The position numbers and the translations under genes are program-made. 64,000 bases of DNA from the NCBI RefSeq assembly GCF_900996245.1, contig NZ_CAAJGK010000038.1, positions 62,001 through 126,000 of the forward strand, given 5' to 3'. This document shows positions 9,228 through 18,152 of this stretch, piece by piece (positions within the stretch are counted from its first letter, which is position 1; each line of letters starts with the position of its first letter). Source of the DNA: Paraburkholderia sp. BCC1886 (GTDB taxonomy: Bacteria > Pseudomonadota > Gammaproteobacteria > Burkholderiales > Burkholderiaceae). Under the pieces are notes generated by a model that had not been told where the DNA came from, searched no databases, and worked only from the letters and a program-made list of their open reading frames with translations.

Positions 9228-11033
9228 TCAGTGCGCGCCCATCATCATCAGATGTTCGACACCGGGGCCGAGCGCGAGCGCGGGCACGTAAGTGAGTGCG
9301 CCGACCAGCAGCACGGTGCCGAGCAGCAGCGCGACGAACAGCGGACCGTGCGTGGGCAGCGTGCCGCCCGTGACGCCGAGGCGCTTTTTCGCGGCCAGCG
9401 AGCCGGCGATCGCCAGCACCGGCACGATCGTGCCGAAGCGCCCGAACCACATCGCAATCGCCGTCAGCCAGTTGTAGAACGGCGTGCCGACCGTCAGCCC
9501 GGCGAACGCGCTGCCGTTGTTGTTGGCGGCCGAACTGAACGCGTAGAGGATTTCGGAGAAGCCGTGTGCGCCCGGATTCAGAATGCCGGCGCGGCCCGCG
9601 TCGCTGAGCACCGCGATCGACGTGCCGACCAGCACCAGCAGCGGCGTCAGCAGCACGACGATGGACACCATCTTCATCTCGTACGACTCGATTTTCTTGC
9701 CGACGTATTCCGGCGTGCGACCGATCATCAGACCCGCCACGAACACGGCGAGCATCGCGAACACGAGCATCCCGTACAACCCCGAGCCCACGCCGCCGAA
9801 GATCACCTCGCCCAGTTGCATGAGCAACATCGGATAGAGACCGCCGATCGGCGTGAGCGAGTCGTGCGTATTGGCCACCGCGCCGCACGAAGCCGCCGTG
9901 GTCGCGACGGTGAAGAGACCCGATTGCGCGATACCGAAACGGGTTTCCTTGCCCTCCGCGTTGCCGCCCGACTGCCCCGCATTCGCCGACTGATCGACAT
10001 GCAATGCCGTCAACGCCGGATTGCCGCGCTGTTCCGCGCCGACTTCGCCGGCCACGCAGACGGCGAACGCGACCGTCATCGCCGCGAGCACGGCGATGCC
10101 CTGCTTGCGGTCCGCGATCATGCGACCGAACACCAGCGCCAGCGCGGCCGGAATGATCAGAATCGAGAAGATTTGCAGGAAGTTGGCGAACGGCGTCGGG
10201 TTCTCGTACGGATGCGCCGAGTTGCCATTGAAGAAGCCGCCGCCATTGGTGCCGAGCATCTTGATGGCTTCCTGCGAGGCGACCGGACCCATCGCGATGG
10301 TCTGCGTCTTCACCGGCGTATCGACCGTCACCGCATTGCCCTTCGCATCCTTCACCGGATTGCCCTGGGCGTCGAGTTTCGGCGCGGCGTACGTCGTGGT
10401 CTGCAGCGTCGGGACGTCCTGGTAGGACTTGAAGTTCTGGATCACGCCCTGGCTCATCAGCACGGCCGCGACGATCATCGACATGGGCAGCAACACGTAC
10501 AGCGTCACCCGCGTGATATCCACCCAGAAGTTGCCGATGGTGCTCGCCGTATGCCGCGCGAAGCCGCGAATCAGCGCGATCACCACGACGATGCCGGTCG
10601 CGGCCGACAGAAAGTTCTGCACCGTCAGGCCGAGCATCTGCGTAAGATAGCCGACGGTCTGCTCCGGCGTGTAATCCTGCCAGTTGGTGTTGGTGACGAA
10701 GCTGATGGCGGTATTGAAGGCGCCGTCCACGGTCATCGCGCCGAACTGCTGCGGATTGCCCGGCAGCCACCCTTGCACGCGCAACAACACGTACAGGAAC
10801 GCGACGCCCAATACGTTGAACGCGATCGTGGCGATCGCGTAGTGCTTCCAGCTCATTTCGCGCGTCGCGTCGACGCCGGCCACGCGATACAACCCGCGTT
10901 CGAGCCAGCCGCCGACGCGCAGCACGCGCGAGCTGCCGTCCATCACGTTGCTGAGGTAACGCGCCATCGGCACGGCGGCCGCGAGCAGCACGACCAGAAA
11001 GACGACGATCTGCAGGACATTGTTCGGGTTCAT
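9228..11033 (-). CDS. kdpA: KdpA, potassium-binding channel-like subunit
   Basis: The 601-residue integral membrane protein begins [20 protein letters not shown] and carries conserved pore segments such as [21 protein letters not shown] and [11 protein letters not shown], which form the selectivity filters of the superfamily of K+ transporters. It takes potassium from the periplasm and passes it towards KdpB. Its ATG overlaps the last codons of kdpF by 4 bp, so the two are translationally coupled. Confidence 0.98.
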   Translation of the reverse strand: MNPNNVLQIVVFLVVLLAAAVPMARYLSNVMDGSSRVLRVGGWLERGLYRVAGVDATREMSWKHYAIATIAFNVLGVAFLYVLLRVQGWLPGNPQQFGAMTVDGAFNTAISFVTNTNWQDYTPEQTVGYLTQMLGLTVQNFLSAATGIVVVIALIRGFARHTASTIGNFWVDITRVTLYVLLPMSMIVAAVLMSQGVIQNFKSYQDVPTLQTTTYAAPKLDAQGNPVKDAKGNAVTVDTPVKTQTIAMGPVASQEAIKMLGTNGGGFFNGNSAHPYENPTPFANFLQIFSILIIPAALALVFGRMIADRKQGIAVLAAMTVAFAVCVAGEVGAEQRGNPALTALHVDQSANAGQSGGNAEGKETRFGIAQSGLFTVATTAASCGAVANTHDSLTPIGGLYPMLLMQLGEVIFGGVGSGLYGMLVFAMLAVFVAGLMIGRTPEYVGKKIESYEMKMVSIVVLLTPLLVLVGTSIAVLSDAGRAGILNPGAHGFSEILYAFSSAANNNGSAFAGLTVGTPFYNWLTAIAMWFGRFGTIVPVLAIAGSLAAKKRLGVTGGTLPTHGPLFVALLLGTVLLVGALTYVPALALGPGVEHLMMMGAH

Positions 11034-11122
11034 TCAATGTCCTCCGCGCGCAGCAGCGCATACACCAGATACACGAACAGCAGCACGGTCGCTGCGCTCG
11101 ACAACCAGAGAATCCAGTTCAT
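11030..11122 (-). CDS. kdpF: KdpF, small membrane subunit of the Kdp ATPase
   Basis: The 30-residue single-span peptide MNWILWLSSAATVLLFVYLV followed by [10 protein letters not shown] is a typical KdpF, which binds lipid-facing surfaces of KdpA and stabilises the complex. Both ends overlap neighbours by ATGA: its start overlaps the stop of a 37-aa ORF upstream, and its stop overlaps the start of kdpA. Confidence 0.93.
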   Translation of the reverse strand: MNWILWLSSAATVLLFVYLVYALLRAEDIE

Positions 11123-11232
11123 GAGCGCGCTCCCTGACCACCGCGCGAGCGCAGCAATTTTTCGCAGCCGACGATTAACGCAAAGGTCAGCGCGGCAAAC
11201 AGCGCAAGCCCCCCGACATACAGCACATCCAT
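11119..11232 (-). CDS. 37-aa putative membrane peptide leading the kdp operon
   Basis: A short minus-strand ORF begins MDVLYVGGLALFAALTFALI, continues VGCEKLLRSRGGQGARS and ends in a TGA that overlaps the kdpF ATG (ATGA). It has a good Shine-Dalgarno (GGAGAACAAAA-ATG), one hydrophobic span and a basic tail. The tight coupling to kdpF suggests it is translated. It could be a second small Kdp subunit, a membrane-insertion aid or a leader peptide for kdpF translation. I do not know a named family for it. Confidence 0.7.
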   Translation of the reverse strand: MDVLYVGGLALFAALTFALIVGCEKLLRSRGGQGARS

Positions 11233-11364
11233 TTTTGTTCTCCATTCACGGACTTTGGATGGGTAGAACGGTATGCCGAAGCACATAAAGGGCTGATCAA
11301 AGAGCGGGAGGTGCGTATAAAAATCGTGTAAACGCCGGGATGTTGGGAGCGATTCAGGTTTGCC

Positions 11365-12138
11365 TCACCACGAACAGGCGGTCGCCGCGACGCGCGTGCA
11401 GTCGAACTGGTAGCCGACCTTGGGCGCCACGGCGACACAGCAGTCGAGACCGAGCGGCAGCAGCGCGCGGCGCAAACGCGAGACGAGTTGCGTCAGCGAG
11501 TTCTCGTCGATCATCACGTGCTCGCCCCACACGCTGGCGATGATCTCGTGCTTCGGCAAGACGGTATCGGGATGCTGGGTCAGCGCGGCCAGCAGACGGA
11601 GTTCGAGCCGCGTGAGCCGCGCGACCACCTGCCCATAGGTGACGACGCCATGCGACTCGTCCAGGTGCAGGCCAAGATCGGCGATGAACACCGACGCGGT
11701 CAGCGGCGCTTCGGCGGGTGCCGCGCCCAGCCGCGACAGCAGATAGCCGAGCGCATGCGCGCAGGCGGCACGCGATTCGCTCCGGGAAGCTGGACTGGCC
11801 TCGGCCATGCGCTCGACCTCCGGCCGGCCGGTCTGCGCGAGCGGAACGAAGCGGTAGCCTCGCCGCGGCACGGTCACGATGCACCGGTCGAGACCGACCG
11901 CCGTCAACGACTTGCGCAGCCGATACACCAGTTGCACCAGGTACAGTTCGTCGACATAAGGCGCCCGCTCTCCCCAGATGCAATCGAGCAGAAATTCGCG
12001 CGGGCTGACCGTCGTTTCGCGATCGACCAGCAACCGTAATAAAGCTTTCTGCTGACCGGTTATTCTGGTTTGAACTGTTCCGCGCAAGACGCGATCTCGG
12101 TCCCAATCAAAGATAATTTCATTCGCATCGCAATTCAT
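11365..12138 (-). CDS. Transcriptional regulator with two OmpR/CadC-type winged-helix domains
   Basis: The 257-residue protein has no receiver and no membrane span. Residues about 5-100 form one trans-reg-C winged helix (LLDCIWGERAPYVDE, LVQLVYRLRKSL, TVPRRGYRFVPL). Residues about 150-250 form a second (IIASVWGEHVMIDENSLTQL, VSRLRRALLPLG, APKVGYQFD). A 50-residue alanine/serine-rich linker joins them. It faces away from the chitinase gene across a 664-bp gap and lies 132 bp upstream of the kdp leader ORF, so either could be a target. The signal it responds to is unknown. Confidence 0.85.
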   Translation of the reverse strand: MNCDANEIIFDWDRDRVLRGTVQTRITGQQKALLRLLVDRETTVSPREFLLDCIWGERAPYVDELYLVQLVYRLRKSLTAVGLDRCIVTVPRRGYRFVPLAQTGRPEVERMAEASPASRSESRAACAHALGYLLSRLGAAPAEAPLTASVFIADLGLHLDESHGVVTYGQVVARLTRLELRLLAALTQHPDTVLPKHEIIASVWGEHVMIDENSLTQLVSRLRRALLPLGLDCCVAVAPKVGYQFDCTRVAATACSW

Positions 12139-12802
12139 TTGGCGTGCCTCGTCATGACCCGGGAGACGCCAAGCGTAGCCATGCGACTTATGCAGACCAA
12201 TGGAACATATTTTTCCGTTGAAACATTAGCTTTAATTTGAATGGATTTCGAATAGAGAGAAGTGGCTGATCGTGGGGTTTCCCAAATAATAGCGGCGGCC
12301 GGCGCCGGTCCGTGCGTTCGCGCGACGTGCGCTGGCCGCTGTCGAGACGGCCTGTCGGGACAACGGCAGCGGCACACCCGATCTTGAGGGGCGACGCACT
12401 GCGGCGAAGCGACGCGAATGGGTTTTAGCGCTGGCGTCGTGGCGTGAGGCGGCCACGACAAAGGTCGTTTTCAGACAAGGCGACTTGCAGTCGCAGGTCG
12501 GCGAGAGCCGGCCTGCGGTCCTTCATCGCTGGATCGGGCGATTGAAATCAGATCGCAACACGAACGCTTATTTTCGGAATTAATCAGCCCGCTTCCCGAG
12601 AATAAAAGCCAATTATCTTTGCATCGATAATTTTTATCCTGATCAGGAATAATCGAATAATAAAGGCGCGGTATTTTCCATCTCTTTTCTATCCCTTTTC
12701 CATGTCCCCGGATCGCGCTTTGTTCAATCATCGTTACGTCACGGCGGGGGAGTTTTTTCAACGTGCCCAGCGTGACCTTTTTCATATCGAGCGAGGTGTG
12801 TG
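12139..12802. other. Long intergenic region between the double winged-helix gene and the chitinase gene
   Basis: This 664-bp region lies between divergent genes and is clearly more AT-rich than its surroundings, mainly at 12170-12270 and 12540-12700. I see no convincing gene in it. It holds the palindrome at 12637-12648 and several A/T runs, and probably carries promoters and regulator sites for both flanking genes. Confidence 0.6.
12637..12648. promoter_or_regulatory. 12-bp perfect palindrome, candidate operator
   Basis: TCCTGATCAGGA is a perfect inverted repeat in the AT-rich part of the chitinase upstream region, 155 bp before its start codon. It could be a binding site for a dimeric regulator; there is only one copy. 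Confidence 0.35.
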
Positions 12803-14476
12803 ATGGCAACGTCGGACAAGAGTGGTCAGGGCCGTGCAGGCAGCATGAGCCCGGTGTATCGCAGCGGTGCGCCCAAGGAAACGGACAGCGCACGAGCCGG
12901 AACGGCGGCGAGCGTAATCGACAACGCGGGGAACGCGGATGCCGCACCGCAAGCGCCCGCCGGCGGACGGGCGTCCAGCAAGCTGGTCTTCAACGGCGAC
13001 CCAGGTGACAAGAAATTTCCCGGGTCGAAGAAGGCCAGCGAGACGACCTATAAGGCGACCGGATACAACCCGAAAAGCGAGGTCGAGAACTTTTCGTACA
13101 CGTCGACACGCGTCGCGAAGCGCGTTTATAACCGCTACCCGGCGAACGATCTCACGGTGTTCGGCTATTACACCGACTGGTCGCAATACGATGCGCGCCT
13201 CGAGGGCGACACCTATCCCGCCGATGCCGGCCGCGGCGCGGATCTGATGCTGCTGAGCGCGACCGCGTACGACAAGCTGATCATCGGTTTCGCGGGCATC
13301 GTCGGCGACATGGGCGAGAAAGCCAGCACCATCTCCCGGGCCGCGACCGACTTCGAACGCAAGACCAACGAGGCCACGTTCGTCGATGCATGGGGCGACG
13401 TGGCGTCGTACGTCAATTGCGGCTTCCCTGGCTGGATCAGCAACGACTACATGGACCTGTTCACGCAGGAGACCGCGCAAGGCGTTTTGGGCGGGCTGGC
13501 CAAACTGAAAAAAAAGAACCCCAATCTGACGCTGTCGTTCAGTCTCGGCGGCTGGACCATGAGCGAAGCGTTTCACCGGGTTTGCGCCGACGCGGGCCGC
13601 CGTCAGACGCTGGTCGACAGCATCGCGTCGCTGCTGCAGCGCTTCCCGATGTTCGAAGCAATCGATCTCGACTGGGAATACCCGAACGCCGTGGGCAACG
13701 GCAACCCGCACGGCCCGGAAGACGCCGCCAATTTTCAGTTGCTGGTGAGCGGCATCAAGAAGAAACTGCCGAAGCTCAAGATCAGCATTGCCGCCGGCGC
13801 GTCGCTCACGAACCTGCAGTCGGCGGACATTCCCGGCATGATCGCTGCGGGCGTCGAGGGCATCAACCTGATGACCTACGATTTCTTCGGCACACCGTGG
13901 GCGCCGACGCTCGCGCATCACACCAATCTTCATGCGTCGCATCCTGACGACCCCGACGAGTTCAGCGTCGATGCCGCCGTCGACTACCTGCTTGCGAACG
14001 GCGTGCCGTCGAAGCAGATCTTTATCGGCTACGCGGCCTACTCGCGCAACGCGCGCAATGCCGAGATCAGCGAATGGTCGCCGCTCACGGGCACCTACGA
14101 CGCGGGCAGCGGCACCACCGTCGGCACCTTCGAATCGGGCACGACCGAGTGGTACGACCTGATCTACAACTACGTCGACTTCGAGCATCAGACCGGGCTG
14201 AACGGCTTCAATCTGTACACCGACGAGATTGCCGATGCGGACTACCTGTACAACCCCGGCACGCAGTTGTTCATGTCGGTGGACACCCCGCGCTCGGTGA
14301 AAGCCAAGGGCGATTACGTGCGCGAACGCGGACTCGGCGGCCTGTTCACGTGGACCATCGAAATGGACAACGGCGTGCTGCTCAACGCCGCGCGTGAAGG
14401 GCTCGGCGGCAAGGCGATCACCCAGGCCGTGGATATGGCGCCGCTCTACTGCAAGGGCGTCAACGTGAAGGACTGA
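12803..14476 (+). CDS. Glycoside hydrolase family 18 chitinase
   Basis: The 557-residue protein contains a GH18 barrel: SFSLGGWTM (SxGG), the catalytic strand IDLDWEYP with D288, D290 and acid/base E292, and later MTYDFFGTPW and a GGLFTWTIEMD end strand. It should hydrolyse chitin or a related beta-1,4-GlcNAc polymer. The first Asp of the usual DxxDxDxE motif is Glu285 here. The first 95 or so residues are polar and low-complexity with no Sec signal peptide, which is unusual for a chitinase meant to act outside. A GAGG Shine-Dalgarno precedes the ATG. A small lipoprotein gene follows after 62 bp. Confidence 0.9.
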   Translation: MATSDKSGQGRAGSMSPVYRSGAPKETDSARAGTAASVIDNAGNADAAPQAPAGGRASSKLVFNGDPGDKKFPGSKKASETTYKATGYNPKSEVENFSYTSTRVAKRVYNRYPANDLTVFGYYTDWSQYDARLEGDTYPADAGRGADLMLLSATAYDKLIIGFAGIVGDMGEKASTISRAATDFERKTNEATFVDAWGDVASYVNCGFPGWISNDYMDLFTQETAQGVLGGLAKLKKKNPNLTLSFSLGGWTMSEAFHRVCADAGRRQTLVDSIASLLQRFPMFEAIDLDWEYPNAVGNGNPHGPEDAANFQLLVSGIKKKLPKLKISIAAGASLTNLQSADIPGMIAAGVEGINLMTYDFFGTPWAPTLAHHTNLHASHPDDPDEFSVDAAVDYLLANGVPSKQIFIGYAAYSRNARNAEISEWSPLTGTYDAGSGTTVGTFESGTTEWYDLIYNYVDFEHQTGLNGFNLYTDEIADADYLYNPGTQLFMSVDTPRSVKAKGDYVRERGLGGLFTWTIEMDNGVLLNAAREGLGGKAITQAVDMAPLYCKGVNVKD

Positions 14477-14538
14477 TCGGCGCCAGGGACGGCGCGAGTG
14501 ACGTCGCGTCGTCTGCGCTTTTTCAAGGAGCGATCGAA

Positions 14539-14811
14539 ATGAACAGAAGCCAGTTTTATCGAACCGGCCGGCGGCTCGTCGCCGAGTTTGCCGGCGCATC
14601 GACGTTGGGCGTGGCGCTGGGCGCCTGCACGCTGATCTACATCGAAGGCGAACACAACAGCGTGAACGATGCCGGCGGTCATGGCGGCGGCGTCGTGCTG
14701 CCGGATTTGCGCCCGGCGAGTCGGCAGACGGGTCCGGATTTGCTGCCGGCGGGGTTCACTGTCAAACGGGTCGATGAGAGCGTGCAACGGTCGCCGCAGG
14801 TTGCACGTTGA
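14539..14811 (+). CDS. Small putative lipoprotein of unknown function
   Basis: The 90-residue product begins MNRSQFYRTGRRLV and has a hydrophobic segment ending in the lipobox-like LGAC, then CTLIYIEGEHNSVNDAGGHG. It is probably a lipoprotein processed at the Cys. A strong AAGGAG Shine-Dalgarno precedes the ATG. It lies 62 bp after the chitinase gene on the same strand and may be cotranscribed. The family resembles short Burkholderia hypothetical proteins; no function is known. Confidence 0.65.
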   Translation: MNRSQFYRTGRRLVAEFAGASTLGVALGACTLIYIEGEHNSVNDAGGHGGGVVLPDLRPASRQTGPDLLPAGFTVKRVDESVQRSPQVAR

Positions 14812-14821
14812 CCGAGCACGC

Positions 14822-14884
14822 AAGGGGCGCCTGCAAGGGGCGCCTGCAATAACGTCTGCGAGGGCGTCTGCAAAAAGGCGCCCC
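14822..14884. terminator. Repeat/hairpin region between converging genes
   Basis: Two direct copies of aaggggcgcctg (14822-14833 and 14835-14846) are followed by the inverse aggcgcccc (14876-14884). Either direct copy can pair with it. The region lies between the lipoprotein gene and the converging oxidoreductase gene, so it probably terminates transcription. Confidence 0.45.
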
Positions 14885-14891
14885 GATAGCA

Positions 14892-15866
14892 TCACGGCAA
14901 CAGGATGGTCGACCCCGTCGTGCGGCGTCCTTCGAGATCGGCATGAGCCTCGCCGACATCGGCGAGCGCATAGCGTTGATTGACGCTCGCCTTCACCTTG
15001 CCTGACACCAGCACGTCGAACAGTTCGGCCGACATCGCTTCATAATCTCTGCGCTTCGCGATATAGCTGAACAACGTCGGGCGCGTGAAAAACAGCGAAC
15101 CGCGTCCGGCGAATTCCGACGAGTCGATCGGCGGCAGCGGCCCCGACGCATTGCCGAAGCTCACGAACATGCCGAGCGGCGCGAGGCAGTCGAGCGAAGC
15201 GGTAAACGTGTCCTTGCCGATCGAGTCGTACACCACCGGCACACCCGCGCCGTTCGTGATCTCGCGCACGCGCTGCGTGAAGTTCTCGCGCGTGTAGACG
15301 ATGGCGTGATCGCAACCGTGTGCGCGCGCAATCTCCGCTTTCTCGTCCGAACCCACCGTGCCGATCACCGTCGCGCCCAGCGCCTTGGCCCACTGACACA
15401 CCAGCAGACCGACACCGCCGGCGGCGGCCTGAATCAAGATCGTGTCGCCGGCTTTCACGGGATACGTGCGGCGCAGCAGATATTGCGCGGTCAGCCCTTG
15501 CAGCATGACCGAGGCGGCCTGCTCGTCGCTCAGCGCGTCGGGCACCTTGACCGCCTGGATGGCCGGCAACACACGCTCCTGCGCGTACGCGCCAGGCGGC
15601 CGTGCCACGTAGGCAACCCGGTCGCCTACCTGCAGCGCGCTCACGTCCGCGCCGACCGCGGTGACCACGCCGGCCGCTTCCATGCCCAGCCCGCCGGGCA
15701 GCGGCAACGGATACAGACCCGTGCGGAAATACACGTCGATATAGTTCAGACCGACCGCGGTCTGCCGGATGCGGATCTCGCCCGCACCGGGCTCGCCGAC
15801 TTCGACATCGACCCATTTCATGACTTCCGGGCCGCCGGCTTTTTCGAAGCGGATTGCTTTGACCAT
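14892..15866 (-). CDS. Quinone oxidoreductase (zinc-free MDR family, QOR type)
   Basis: The 324-residue protein has the zeta-crystallin/QOR features: VGLNYIDVYFRTGLYP near the N-terminus, the NADPH-binding AAAGGVG motif, and no structural or catalytic zinc cysteines. It should reduce quinones by one electron using NADPH in the cytoplasm. Two adjacent ATGs are present; the second (15866) stands at a better distance from the AGGAGG Shine-Dalgarno than the first (15869). It lies 66 bp after mgsA on the same strand. Confidence 0.92.
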   Translation of the reverse strand: MVKAIRFEKAGGPEVMKWVDVEVGEPGAGEIRIRQTAVGLNYIDVYFRTGLYPLPLPGGLGMEAAGVVTAVGADVSALQVGDRVAYVARPPGAYAQERVLPAIQAVKVPDALSDEQAASVMLQGLTAQYLLRRTYPVKAGDTILIQAAAGGVGLLVCQWAKALGATVIGTVGSDEKAEIARAHGCDHAIVYTRENFTQRVREITNGAGVPVVYDSIGKDTFTASLDCLAPLGMFVSFGNASGPLPPIDSSEFAGRGSLFFTRPTLFSYIAKRRDYEAMSAELFDVLVSGKVKASVNQRYALADVGEAHADLEGRRTTGSTILLP

Positions 15867-15932
15867 CATGCCTCCTTCGTTATGTGATGCGGAAATGCCG
15901 AGATGCCACTGCGCTGCATCGGAGTCGATGGA

Positions 15933-16319
15933 TCAGACCTGCTGCGACATGCGCAGCGTCAGCACGTCGAGCACCATGCGGGCAGTGGAAATATTGGTGG
16001 CGCAAGGAATATTGTGGACGTCGCACGCGCGCACCAGCGCGTTGATGTCGGGCTCGTGCGGCTGCGGCGTCATCGGGTCGCGCAGAAAGATCACCATGTC
16101 CACGCGGCCTTCGGCGAGCTGGCCACCGATCTGCAAATCGCCGCCATGCGGGCCGGACAGCATGCGCTCGACCGTCAGGCCGTGCGCGTCGCCGATCCGC
16201 GTGCCGGTCGTGCCGGTCGCGACGATGTCGCAACGCCGCAGCGTCTCGACGTACTCGCCGGCCAGCCTGACGATGTCGTCCTTCTTGTGATCGTGTGCGA
16301 TCAGCGCGATGCGGGTCAT
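15933..16319 (-). CDS. mgsA: Methylglyoxal synthase
   Basis: The 128-residue protein begins [15 protein letters not shown] and contains TGTTG (phosphate binding), [14 protein letters not shown] and the catalytic Asp in [11 protein letters not shown]. It converts dihydroxyacetone phosphate to methylglyoxal, a bypass of lower glycolysis under phosphate limitation. The start is chosen by homology and length. It sits between an SDR gene (53 bp upstream) and a quinone reductase gene, and the three may form one transcript. Confidence 0.96.
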   Translation of the reverse strand: MTRIALIAHDHKKDDIVRLAGEYVETLRRCDIVATGTTGTRIGDAHGLTVERMLSGPHGGDLQIGGQLAEGRVDMVIFLRDPMTPQPHEPDINALVRACDVHNIPCATNISTARMVLDVLTLRMSQQV

Positions 16320-16372
16320 GTTTCGATACTCCTCGATGTCGTTGTTGTTGTAGTCGTGTCTCAGGCTGCCGG

Positions 16373-17152
16373 TCAGAAGGTGCCCGGATAGGCGCCGCCG
16401 TCGATCAGCCAGTTCTGCCCGGTAATGTAGCCCGCATGCACGCTGCACAGGAACGCGCAAGCGCGGCCGAACTCGTCGCGGTTGCCGAAGCGGCCGGCGG
16501 GAATGGTCTGCGCGCGCTCCTCGCGTGCCTGTTCGATGGAAATGTTCGCGGCCTTGGCGCGCGCCTCGAAGGTGACGGCAATGCGGTCGGTGTCGAACAT
16601 GCCGGGCAGCAGGTTGTTGATCGTGACGCCAGTCGGCGCGACCTTGCGCGCGAGACCCGCGACGAATCCGGTGAGGCCCGAGCGTGCCCCGTTCGACAGA
16701 CCCAGCACGTCGATGGGCGCCTTCACCGCCGAGCTCGTGATGTTGACGATGCGTCCGAAACCGCGCGCGCTCATCGAGTCGATGGTGGCGCGAATCAACT
16801 CGATGGGCGTGAGCATGTTGCTTTCGAGCGCGCGAATCCAGTCTTCATGCGTGAAATTGCGGAAGTCGCCCGGCGGCGGGCCGCCCGCGTTGTTGACCAG
16901 AATGTCCGGCTGCGGGCACGCGGCGAGCGCGGCGGCGCGGCCCTCGGGCGTGGTGATGTCGCAAGCGACGGTTTTGACGGTGACGCCGGTTTGCCGGCGA
17001 ATCTCGTCTGCCGCTGCCTCGAGCGTGTCGGCGGTGCGCGCGACGATGGTCAGCTCGACGCCCTCCGCGGCCAGCGCTTCCGCGCAACCGCGCCCCAAAC
17101 CCTTGCTGGCAGCGCAAACCAGTGCGCTGCGTCCGGCGATTCCCAGATCCAT
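16373..17152 (-). CDS. SDR-family protein with altered catalytic residues
   Basis: The 259-residue Rossmann protein has a cofactor loop ([10 protein letters not shown]), the NNAGG motif and an SDR-typical C-terminus ([10 protein letters not shown]). The catalytic Ser is present in NITSSAV, but where YxxxK is expected the sequence reads SNGAR, so Tyr is replaced by Ser and Lys by Arg. It resembles a known group of atypical 3-oxoacyl-ACP-reductase-like SDRs; its substrate is unknown. It is the first gene of a possible SDR-mgsA-qor transcript and is divergent from upp. Confidence 0.88.
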   Translation of the reverse strand: MDLGIAGRSALVCAASKGLGRGCAEALAAEGVELTIVARTADTLEAAADEIRRQTGVTVKTVACDITTPEGRAAALAACPQPDILVNNAGGPPPGDFRNFTHEDWIRALESNMLTPIELIRATIDSMSARGFGRIVNITSSAVKAPIDVLGLSNGARSGLTGFVAGLARKVAPTGVTINNLLPGMFDTDRIAVTFEARAKAANISIEQAREERAQTIPAGRFGNRDEFGRACAFLCSVHAGYITGQNWLIDGGAYPGTF

Positions 17153-17501
17153 ATGTGTGTCCTCGTGGCGGGGTGCTGGCGCGTCTCATGGCCGGCGCAA
17201 CCCCATGCGTTGCAAAGTTTTCCCCGATTCTAGAAGAATCGGTGCCGGATTGCGCCGGGGCGGCTGTAATCTCCACAATCTCCGGTATCTTCTGGCGCCA
17301 CTCTTTCGGTAAACTTGCGCCGTGGCGCGTCCGGCCGCCGGTTTTGTCGAGCTGCACGGACGCGCCGGACCGATTGCGAGGTCGTCCGCCGTTGCCTGTA
17401 TTTGCCAGTATCTGCCTGACTTGGCCCGACCCGGCAGGCCTGGCACGTCGGCGCTCCTCCTCGCCCTTTATCGCTTTCTACCCGCCGCTCGTGCGCCCGC
17501 C
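17153..17501. other. Intergenic region between the divergent SDR and upp genes
   Basis: This 349-bp region holds the inverted repeat at 17224-17242 and a C/T-rich stretch before upp. I see no gene in it. Confidence 0.6.
17224..17242. promoter_or_regulatory. Perfect inverted repeat between divergent promoters
   Basis: CCGATTCT-aga-AGAATCGG has two 8-bp arms and a 3-bp centre. It lies 71 bp upstream of the SDR gene and 259 bp upstream of upp, with the spacing of an operator for a dimeric repressor. A role as an RNA hairpin is the alternative. Confidence 0.4.
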
Positions 17502-18152
17502 ATGACCCAGGACAGCCGTTTTCCCAATCTCTTCATCCTCGATCACCCGCTGATCCAGCACAAGCTGTCGCACATGCGCGACCGGGACACCTCCACGCGC
17601 ACGTTCCGCGAACTGCTGCGCGAAATCACGCTGCTGATGGGCTACGAAATCACCCGTAACCTGCCGATGACCACGCGCCGCCTCACCACGCCGCTGGTCG
17701 AGATCGACGCGCCGGTGATCGCCGGCAAGAAACTGGCGATCGTGCCGGTGCTGAGGGCCGGCATCGGCATGTCGGACGGTCTGCTGGAACTGGTGCCGTC
17801 GGCGCGCGTGGGCCACATCGGCGTGTATCGCGCGGACGACCATCGGCCGGTCGAATATCTGGTGCGTCTGCCGGATCTGGAAGACCGGGTTTTCATTCTG
17901 TGCGATCCGATGGTGGCAACCGGTTATTCGGCGGTGCATGCCGTCGACGTGCTGAAACGCCGCAACGTGGCCGGCGAGAACATCATGTTCCTCGCGCTGG
18001 TGGCCGCGCCGGAAGGCGTGCAGGTGTTCCAGGACGCGCATCCCGACGTCAAGCTGTACGTGGCGTCGCTCGATTCGCATCTGAACGAGCACGCGTACAT
18101 CATCCCGGGTCTCGGCGACGCCGGCGACCGCTTGTTCGGCACGAAGAATTGA
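17502..18152 (+). CDS. upp: Uracil phosphoribosyltransferase
   Basis: The 216-residue enzyme starts [20 protein letters not shown] and has the PRPP-binding loop MVATGYSA and the uracil-binding C-terminal segment [11 protein letters not shown]. It makes UMP from uracil and PRPP in pyrimidine salvage. The ATG at 17502 is chosen because homologues begin within a few residues of it; the 60-residue upstream extension is low-complexity. The gene stands alone, and a terminator-like hairpin follows. Confidence 0.97.
   Translation: MTQDSRFPNLFILDHPLIQHKLSHMRDRDTSTRTFRELLREITLLMGYEITRNLPMTTRRLTTPLVEIDAPVIAGKKLAIVPVLRAGIGMSDGLLELVPSARVGHIGVYRADDHRPVEYLVRLPDLEDRVFILCDPMVATGYSAVHAVDVLKRRNVAGENIMFLALVAAPEGVQVFQDAHPDVKLYVASLDSHLNEHAYIIPGLGDAGDRLFGTKN

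Noticed and set aside
9174..11288. A 704-codon plus-strand frame opposite kdpA and kdpF
   Set aside because: It is the antisense of verified kdp genes and has no domain or Shine-Dalgarno.
12471..12947. A 158-codon minus-strand frame upstream of the chitinase gene
   Set aside because: It overlaps the chitinase start, has no Shine-Dalgarno, and its translation looks like random low-complexity sequence.
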